Below are positions 1 through 4,224 of a DNA stretch of 5,940 nt, one piece after another. The DNA is taken from assembly GCA_002320385.1 (NCBI GenBank), contig DCKN01000110.1:1-5940 (forward strand), in the 5' to 3' direction. Positions within the stretch are counted from its first letter, which is position 1, and the number at the start of each line of letters is the position of its first letter. The notes under the pieces are model-generated. The model was not told the origin of the DNA. It made no database searches and was given only the letters and a program-made list of their open reading frames with translations. The position numbers and the translations under genes are program-made. The stretch comes from Proteobacteria bacterium UBA1673 (GTDB lineage: Bacteria > Pseudomonadota > Gammaproteobacteria > Comchoanobacterales > Comchoanobacteraceae).

Positions 1-150
1 CATCTATCAATGCTAATAGTCGATCAGCGTCGTTTTTCTTTACCACACAAAAATCCCCCCGTTACTGCCACATTAAATCATGTATCAAAACAATTCAACC
101 AATCAATATGCTTAGATCGTAACGAAAGCTCTATCATATTAAATAAATGA
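1..150 (+). CDS. Possible 3' end of an unidentified upstream gene (partial)
   Basis: Frame 1 is open from the first base of the window to a TGA at 148-150, giving 49 codons that would be the C-terminal tail of a protein starting upstream. An internal ATG at 10-12 would alternatively give a 46-residue small protein, but no Shine-Dalgarno sequence can be seen before it in the nine bases available. The peptide is hydrophilic (it ends in ...SSIILNK) and matches no family I recognise. Frame +3 is also open for about 120 bases here, so the open frame may be chance; an open stretch of this length in AT-rich DNA is weak evidence. It lies upstream of, and on the same strand as, the two-component operon, which has its own promoter. 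Confidence 0.25.
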   Translation, partial: HLSMLIVDQRRFSLPHKNPPVTATLNHVSKQFNQSICLDRNESSIILNK

Positions 151-157
151 TTTATTT
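141..157. repeat. Perfect AT-only inverted repeat upstream of the operon
   Basis: The arms AAATAAA (141-147) and TTTATTT (151-157) are perfect reverse complements around a TGA, which is also the stop codon of the possible upstream frame. The stem would contain only A-T pairs and no T-run follows, so it is unlikely to be an intrinsic terminator. It starts about 13 bp upstream of the operon's -35 box, where a regulator could bind. Confidence 0.35.
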
Positions 158-169
158 CAGAAACAATAC

Positions 170-197
170 TTGATTTTCACAAGAATTAATATATAAT
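170..197 (+). promoter_or_regulatory. Sigma70-type promoter of the two-component operon
   Basis: A -35 hexamer TTGATT (170-175) and a perfect -10 hexamer TATAAT (192-197) are separated by 16 bp. Transcription would start near 204, leaving a leader of about 25 nt before the regulator's ATG. The surroundings are almost purely A/T, so other -10-like sites exist, but this pair is the best combination. No other convincing promoter is seen before the kinase gene, so both genes are probably transcribed from here. Confidence 0.6.
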
Positions 198-199
198 TC
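183..199. promoter_or_regulatory. Operator-like palindrome overlapping the -10 box
   Basis: GAATTA (183-188) and TAATTC (194-199) form a perfect 6-bp inverted repeat with a 5-bp spacer, and the second arm covers most of the TATAAT box. A further AATTA lies at 202-206. A protein bound here would block or reshape RNA polymerase binding. QseB/PmrA-type regulators commonly control their own operons, and AATTA-containing half-sites resemble the E. coli QseB site as I remember it, so autoregulation is plausible. AT-rich DNA yields such palindromes by chance, so this is a candidate only. Confidence 0.35.
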
Positions 200-214
200 A
201 TAATTATCAATAAT

Positions 215-225
215 AAAAGGAAAAG
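215..225 (+). promoter_or_regulatory. Ribosome binding site of the response regulator gene
   Basis: The purine run AAAAGGAAAAG contains AAGGA at 217-221, seven bases before the ATG at 229. This supports the ATG as the real start; it also gives the canonical MRVLLVEDD beginning of the receiver domain. Confidence 0.65.
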
Positions 226-228
226 CCC

Positions 229-903
229 ATGCGCGTTTTATTAGTTGAAGACGATCAATTACTCGGCGATGCAATTGTATCAGGACTCAAAACACATATG
301 TACTCTGTTGACTGGCTTACAGATGGAGAGCGAGCACTTAGCACCCTCACCAACAACCAGACCGATACATTTGATGTGGTTATCCTTGACCTTGGCCTCC
401 CGAAAAAGTCAGGATTAGATGTTCTAAAGTCAATGCGCTCTAAAGGGATTACAGTTCCTGTGCTAATCTTAACAGCAAGAAACAATATTCAAGATAAAGT
501 GACCGGGCTAGACCAAGGTGCCGACGATTATTTAACCAAACCGTTTGATCTTTCTGAGCTGTGCGCCCGTCTTCGTAGCATAACTCGACGTGGAGACAGT
601 GGACACACCACATCAAAGCTCGTACTTGGCAATGTTAGCATTGATCAAGCCGCACACAAAGTCTTCATCAATGACAAACAGGTTGAGTTCTCGAGAAGAG
701 AGTTCACGTTGTTAAGCAAGCTAATTGAGCAAACTGGTAAAGTGGTTACTCGAGAAATGCTATCCCAAGCACTCTACGGCTGGGGCGATGATGTCGACAG
801 CAACGCAATCGAAGTGCACATCCATCATATCCGTAAAAAAATTGCAAACGCCATCTCTATAAAAACAATCAGAGGCGTAGGCTATATTGCAGAAAGTGAA
901 TAA
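229..903 (+). CDS. qseB: QseB/PmrA-type response regulator, OmpR/PhoB family
   Basis: This is a cytoplasmic DNA-binding transcription factor, the output half of a two-component system; its 224 residues are the normal length for the family. The receiver domain covers about residues 1-118, with the acidic pair Asp8/Asp9, phospho-accepting Asp54 in the strand VVILDLGLP, the switch residue Thr82 and the conserved Lys104 in YLTKPF. All key residues are present. A winged-helix output domain follows (about 128-222), with the family signature FSRREFTLL and the recognition-helix region around SNAIEVHIHHIRKK, ending in the typical IRGVGY wing. The wording (LDLGLPKKSGLDVL, ALYGWGDDVDSNA) places it in the QseB/PmrA/TctD branch. 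A strong Shine-Dalgarno sequence and promoter precede it, and the sensor kinase gene follows immediately. Branch assignment is firm; whether it is a true functional QseB is inference, so the symbol means QseB-like. Target genes cannot be told from this window. Confidence 0.93.
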   Translation: MRVLLVEDDQLLGDAIVSGLKTHMYSVDWLTDGERALSTLTNNQTDTFDVVILDLGLPKKSGLDVLKSMRSKGITVPVLILTARNNIQDKVTGLDQGADDYLTKPFDLSELCARLRSITRRGDSGHTTSKLVLGNVSIDQAAHKVFINDKQVEFSRREFTLLSKLIEQTGKVVTREMLSQALYGWGDDVDSNAIEVHIHHIRKKIANAISIKTIRGVGYIAESE

Positions 904-2322
904 ATGCGCTCAATAAGGCAGTTTTTAGTTGTAAACCTCCTCATTGGCGTACTATTTGCCACAAATCTTGCGATATTAAGCAACCTATACTTTGGCTACA
1001 AATCCGTGCGCCCACATTTGGACGCACAGATGGTCATCATGGCACAGAGTATTGACACCTTTCTCAGAGAAGACACAAAGCAAGCACATCAAAGTAATAT
1101 GAACGCGCAAGCAAAACGCTATAGCGCCGCGATACGCTCAATATCTTATGATGACTTACCTTATCTCGACGAATTGCATCGCTCTGTCGATAATCTTGAA
1201 TTCAAAGTCTATAACGCGAGAGGCCATCTGATTGCTAAATCATTCAATGCACCATCAACAAAGGTTCATGTACAACAAGGATTCAGCTCAGTCATGATCA
1301 ATGGTGAAAAGTGGAGAACATTTAGATTATCAACATCAAACAAACGTACAATCCTAGTCTTCCACCCGCATCATGCGAGGCTCTACATTGAAGAGACAGC
1401 AAACACCAAAGCCATAATGATCATCCTCATGACCATCCCTCCACTTGGGTTTTTCTTATGGATCATTATCAGTAGAAGTCTTGTAAGCATTCAAGAGACC
1501 AGCGAAGAAATTAAGCAGCGCGAACACAACAATCTCAACCCAATTGCGACACAAAATATTCCCATCGAAATTAAACCATTGATCGCAGAAATCAACTCGT
1601 TATTTGAAAGACTACACGCAAATTTCATGCGTGAAAGCCGATTCGCAGCAGACGCAGCACATGAGCTTAAAACACCGCTTGCAGCATTGAAAACGCATGT
1701 CCAAGTTGCTCAAAATATGCAAAGCACTGAAGACATACACGCCTATCTAAAGAAAATCATCATCAGCGTCGATCGTGCCAGCCACACAATTGACCAACTA
1801 CTCATGCTAAGTAGAACGATGCCCGATGCGCACATGCGCGAGCATGCAATGATTAAAATTGGCCCTATCGTCACCATGGTCATCGCAGAACTTGCCCCAT
1901 CAGCACTCAAAAAAAATATTAAGCTATCACTCGACAACACACTAAAAGATGATGGAATGATTTTTGGGCACGAGATCGCACTACAAACACTTGTCAGCAA
2001 TCTCCTCGATAACGCAATACGCTATAGTGATGAGGAGAAAGCTATCAGCGTCACACTAAGTGAAATCAACAATAGCTATGTCCTGAGTGTCACTGACCAG
2101 GGACCAGGCATACCAAAAGAATTAAGAACGCGTGTATTCGAACGATTTTTCAGAGTGATTGGCACGCAACAATCAGGAACTGGGCTTGGACTCAATATTG
2201 TTAGCCAAATTGTAAAACTACACAACGGCAGCATAGAGCTGAGCACCCCTGAATCTGGAAAAGGTCTTTGCGTTGAAGTACAGTTTCCTAAACCACAAGC
2301 AATTCATACCATAACCGAGTAG
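904..2322 (+). CDS. qseC: QseC-type membrane sensor histidine kinase
   Basis: This is an inner-membrane sensor kinase that would autophosphorylate in response to a periplasmic signal and pass phosphate to the upstream regulator. Its 472 residues fit the QseC family. Transmembrane helix 1 spans about residues 7-29 and helix 2 about 170-190, enclosing a periplasmic sensor region of roughly 140 residues. A HAMP-like linker follows (about 191-243, with PIEIKPLIAEINSLFERL). The dimerisation/phosphoacceptor helix reads RFAADAAHELKTPLAALK, with His253 as the phosphorylation site; this wording is a hallmark of QseC/PmrB-like kinases. The ATPase domain is intact: N box around Asn366-Asn370 (NLLDN), G1 box DQGPGIP (398-404), F box FERFFR (412-417) and G2 box GTGLGL (425-430). 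The ATG directly abuts the regulator's TAA (901-903) and has only weak purine-rich sequence before it, suggesting translational coupling. The sensed ligand is unknown; the symbol means QseC-like. Confidence 0.92.
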   Translation: MRSIRQFLVVNLLIGVLFATNLAILSNLYFGYKSVRPHLDAQMVIMAQSIDTFLREDTKQAHQSNMNAQAKRYSAAIRSISYDDLPYLDELHRSVDNLEFKVYNARGHLIAKSFNAPSTKVHVQQGFSSVMINGEKWRTFRLSTSNKRTILVFHPHHARLYIEETANTKAIMIILMTIPPLGFFLWIIISRSLVSIQETSEEIKQREHNNLNPIATQNIPIEIKPLIAEINSLFERLHANFMRESRFAADAAHELKTPLAALKTHVQVAQNMQSTEDIHAYLKKIIISVDRASHTIDQLLMLSRTMPDAHMREHAMIKIGPIVTMVIAELAPSALKKNIKLSLDNTLKDDGMIFGHEIALQTLVSNLLDNAIRYSDEEKAISVTLSEINNSYVLSVTDQGPGIPKELRTRVFERFFRVIGTQQSGTGLGLNIVSQIVKLHNGSIELSTPESGKGLCVEVQFPKPQAIHTITE

Positions 2323-2371
2323 TATCAGACTATTCACACCTTTTGTGCAAGAATAATAGCCCTAAGCATTG

Positions 2372-2508
2372 TTAAAACTTATTTCACGGATACAAGCAAC
2401 ACCAGGCGGATCAGAGACATAAACAACGCAACAACACAAAAACATTGGGATTCGCAGATTAAAACATGACATTGACAACAATGACTAGATGGTGAAATAA
2501 GCGTTTAA
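2372..2508. repeat. 137-bp segment bounded by inverted repeats, between the convergent genes
   Basis: CTTATTTCAC at 2378-2387 recurs as its exact reverse complement at 2492-2501. With one small gap the match extends outward: TTAAA-A before the left copy corresponds to TTAAA-CG on the complement of the right copy, making arms of 16-17 bases. A direct TTAAA lies at both outer edges (2372-2376 and 2505-2509), which could be a target duplication but is also common in AT-rich DNA. The interior (about 104 bp) has no reading frame of note and only a small hairpin, CATTG-ACAA-CAATG at 2470-2483. The right arm contains the TAA stop of the minus-strand gene. Candidates are a MITE-like miniature element, a remnant of a mobile element, paired regulatory sites, or chance. 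No canonical intrinsic terminator (GC stem plus T-run) is visible for either gene in the 2323-2504 gap. Confidence 0.45.
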
Positions 2509-3980
2509 AGATCACACTGAATCAATGGGGCACAGCAAGTGATCTTAGGCCGGATTTTATGACCATTTTCTAGCCTCACGCCCACACGACCACTATCTAA
2601 AACAGAGGAAATAATGGTACCTTTCTGTCCGTTATATTGCTTACAGTGCTCATGCTCTAGACCAAAAATTGTAACTGGTGTGCCCATTTTAAAATCACGA
2701 CGGTTTTCTGAAAAAATTGAATGATGCGCTAATGATACAAATTGATATACCGTTGATCGAGATTTAAAATGATCGATGAGCGTATGATCAGGCAATGAGA
2801 ATGAATCACAATAATAATCTACCTGAGAGATTAACGACCGGTATAAATCAGTTGGCCAAGACTTTACATATTCGTGAACACTATCGATCAACGCCAATAC
2901 GTCTGCTTCCGCATCCTTTTGAACAAAAGGAAGAATCTTCGTAAGACACAGCAATAACCGAGCAATATTAGACTGTGAAAACAGTAACGCATCCATACCA
3001 ATCCTTGCTATGGATAGATCCCAGGGCAATTTTTCTTTAGATAACGTCACAAAATGATCTTCACAGGGTACTGACAAACTCTGCTTACGTGAAAGATAAA
3101 CAAAAAACAACACATTTGCCTGTTTATAGACAAAAAATTCGTTGATCTTTTCCCGACTTGAATTATAAACAGGTAACCGCAATACATTACCACTCGCAGA
3201 GACACTCCGATAAGGATAAACACAAACAGTGTTAAGTTGTCTTTCGTACTCATGATCATTGAGTACAGCAATTTGCCTAGACTCAATTGATTGTACCAAC
3301 AAAGCATACAAATCCGGAAAAGAAGTTTTTAACCGATCAATGATATTAAATCGTCGATTTTGGTAAGCGATAATCAATGAGTCAACAAGACGCGAATAAC
3401 CCTCTTGATCACAACTATGAGCCGCGTTGTCCAAATCAGTGGACAGATGCAACTTAGAATGCCGATTGAGTGCCTCAAGGTTTAGTTTAATCAACGTCTC
3501 AATAACGGAAAGCGGTGCGACATCCATCAATAGTACTATATCTAATGGGGTTCGGCCATGAGCATCCTCAGATAAAACACAACTAAGATGAATGTTATGT
3601 CTATGGCAGCTATCGACTAAGTGATCAAATGTTATCCAGTCCTCATTAATCAAAAAATCATGCATTAGCGTGTTATTGTAATCGTCGGACACAGTCGAAT
3701 TAATTTGGCGACACACTTGGTCATAGTTCTTCATACCATCACCAATAAGGTGCGACAATAGCCGATGAAAATACAATCGATTGGCTGTTTTTATTCTTGG
3801 TAAGATCAGAAACGGCATTGCGTGCGTATCGGTTCGCTGTCGATAATAGGCCAACAAATACTCAGCAGGAATACGACGCAACATCTTATCGTAAACTTCA
3901 TAATCTATGGCAGATTCAATAATTTTACTAACAACAGCCAACGATTTTGCAAAATCTTCAACTTCAAACATAAAGCCCAT
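2505..3980 (-). CDS. Ankyrin-repeat protein with C-terminal SH3-like (KOW-like) motif, function unknown
   Basis: I do not recognise a named family for this 491-residue protein. It has no signal peptide and no convincing transmembrane helix, so it is probably cytoplasmic or exported by a dedicated secretion system. Residues about 138-172 form a recognisable ankyrin repeat (DAHGRTPLDIVLLMD... followed by VIETLIKLN), and residues about 102-136 look like a degenerate one beginning NNTLMHDFL. The N-terminal 100 residues and the stretch from about 175 to 425 are of unknown fold. The C-terminus (about 431-485) reads MGTPVTIFGLE, then YNGQKGTI, then GRVGVRLENGHKI: the pattern of a small SH3-like/KOW-like barrel, otherwise typical of proteins of eukaryotic style. 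Ankyrin proteins usually mediate protein-protein contacts, and a host-directed effector is possible but unproven. The ATG at 3980 is used; a second in-frame ATG (codon 4, 3969-3971) is an alternative, and neither has a Shine-Dalgarno sequence. The gene is convergent with the kinase gene and divergent from the AddB-like gene. It is a real gene by length (491 codons) and coherent motifs; its function is open. Confidence 0.8.
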   Translation of the reverse strand: MGFMFEVEDFAKSLAVVSKIIESAIDYEVYDKMLRRIPAEYLLAYYRQRTDTHAMPFLILPRIKTANRLYFHRLLSHLIGDGMKNYDQVCRQINSTVSDDYNNTLMHDFLINEDWITFDHLVDSCHRHNIHLSCVLSEDAHGRTPLDIVLLMDVAPLSVIETLIKLNLEALNRHSKLHLSTDLDNAAHSCDQEGYSRLVDSLIIAYQNRRFNIIDRLKTSFPDLYALLVQSIESRQIAVLNDHEYERQLNTVCVYPYRSVSASGNVLRLPVYNSSREKINEFFVYKQANVLFFVYLSRKQSLSVPCEDHFVTLSKEKLPWDLSIARIGMDALLFSQSNIARLLLCLTKILPFVQKDAEADVLALIDSVHEYVKSWPTDLYRSLISQVDYYCDSFSLPDHTLIDHFKSRSTVYQFVSLAHHSIFSENRRDFKMGTPVTIFGLEHEHCKQYNGQKGTIISSVLDSGRVGVRLENGHKIRPKITCCAPLIQCDL

Positions 3981-4000
3981 TAAAAGTATAATTTTTACAC

Positions 4001-4029
4001 ATTATATCATGACCATAGGGAAATATCCA
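4001..4029 (-). promoter_or_regulatory. Promoter candidate for the ankyrin-protein gene
   Basis: Read on the minus strand, TGGATA (4024-4029, four of six matches to the -35 consensus) and a perfect TATAAT (4001-4006) are 17 bp apart. Transcription would start near 3995, leaving a leader of only about 15 nt without a Shine-Dalgarno sequence. A second -10-like hexamer, TATACT (3985-3990), closer to the start codon could give a nearly leaderless message. Confidence 0.5.
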
Positions 4030-4086
4030 TCGCTAAACATTCACAGAAAACAACGAACTTACGTCAATTGAAAAATGGGCAACAAT

Positions 4087-4139
4087 CTAAAAGCCTGCAT
4101 CGATTAAATACCAATCGTCGAGAAGATATGGCTTTGTAG
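4087..4139. other. Stem-loop in the divergent intergenic region
   Basis: CTAAAAGCC (4087-4095) pairs with GGCTTTgTAG (4130-4139) with one bulged G. Inside it, CGATT (4101-4105) pairs with AATCG (4113-4117) around a 7-base loop, with an internal loop between the two stems. No T-run follows on either strand, so it is not a standard terminator. It lies between the two divergent promoter candidates. It could be part of a small RNA, a regulatory DNA site, or chance; I recognise no known RNA family. Confidence 0.3.
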
Positions 4140-4189
4140 ATCAATCACCAGTCTGTACCAAAGCATAATGGCAGCTTAAGCGAGACACA

Positions 4190-4218
4190 TTTATTTGTCC
4201 CACGATCTAGTTTACAAT
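4190..4218 (+). promoter_or_regulatory. Promoter candidate for the AddB-like gene
   Basis: TACAAT (4213-4218) matches the -10 consensus in five of six positions. TTTATT (4190-4195) is a weak -35 box at a 17-bp distance. Transcription would begin near 4225, which is the ATG itself, so the message would be leaderless or would start at the second ATG (4237). A palindrome, GCTTAAGC (4174-4181), lies just upstream of the -35 box and might bind a regulator. Confidence 0.4.
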
Positions 4219-4224
4219 GACATA

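Noticed and set aside
1..3. CAT at the window edge as the start codon of a divergent minus-strand gene
   Set aside because: The minus-strand sequence before it has no Shine-Dalgarno sequence and nothing beyond the ATG is visible, so there is no support.
141..157. AAATAAA-TGA-TTTATTT as an intrinsic terminator of the upstream frame
   Set aside because: An all A-T stem without a following T-run would be too weak; it is kept only as a repeat.
255..485. Minus-strand open frame of 76 codons inside the response regulator gene
   Set aside because: It lies wholly within a strongly supported conserved gene on the other strand and shows no family features.
1743..2000. Minus-strand open frame of 85 codons inside the sensor kinase gene
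   Set aside because: It is antisense to the conserved kinase core; its hydrophobic, Ser-rich sequence is what antisense reading produces.
2331..2349. CACA...TGTG hairpin after the kinase gene as an intrinsic terminator
   Set aside because: The stem is only four base pairs and no T-run follows it.
3047..3307. Second minus-strand open frame overlapping the ankyrin-protein gene in another frame
   Set aside because: It is entirely contained in the longer 491-codon frame and has no recognisable motif or start signal.
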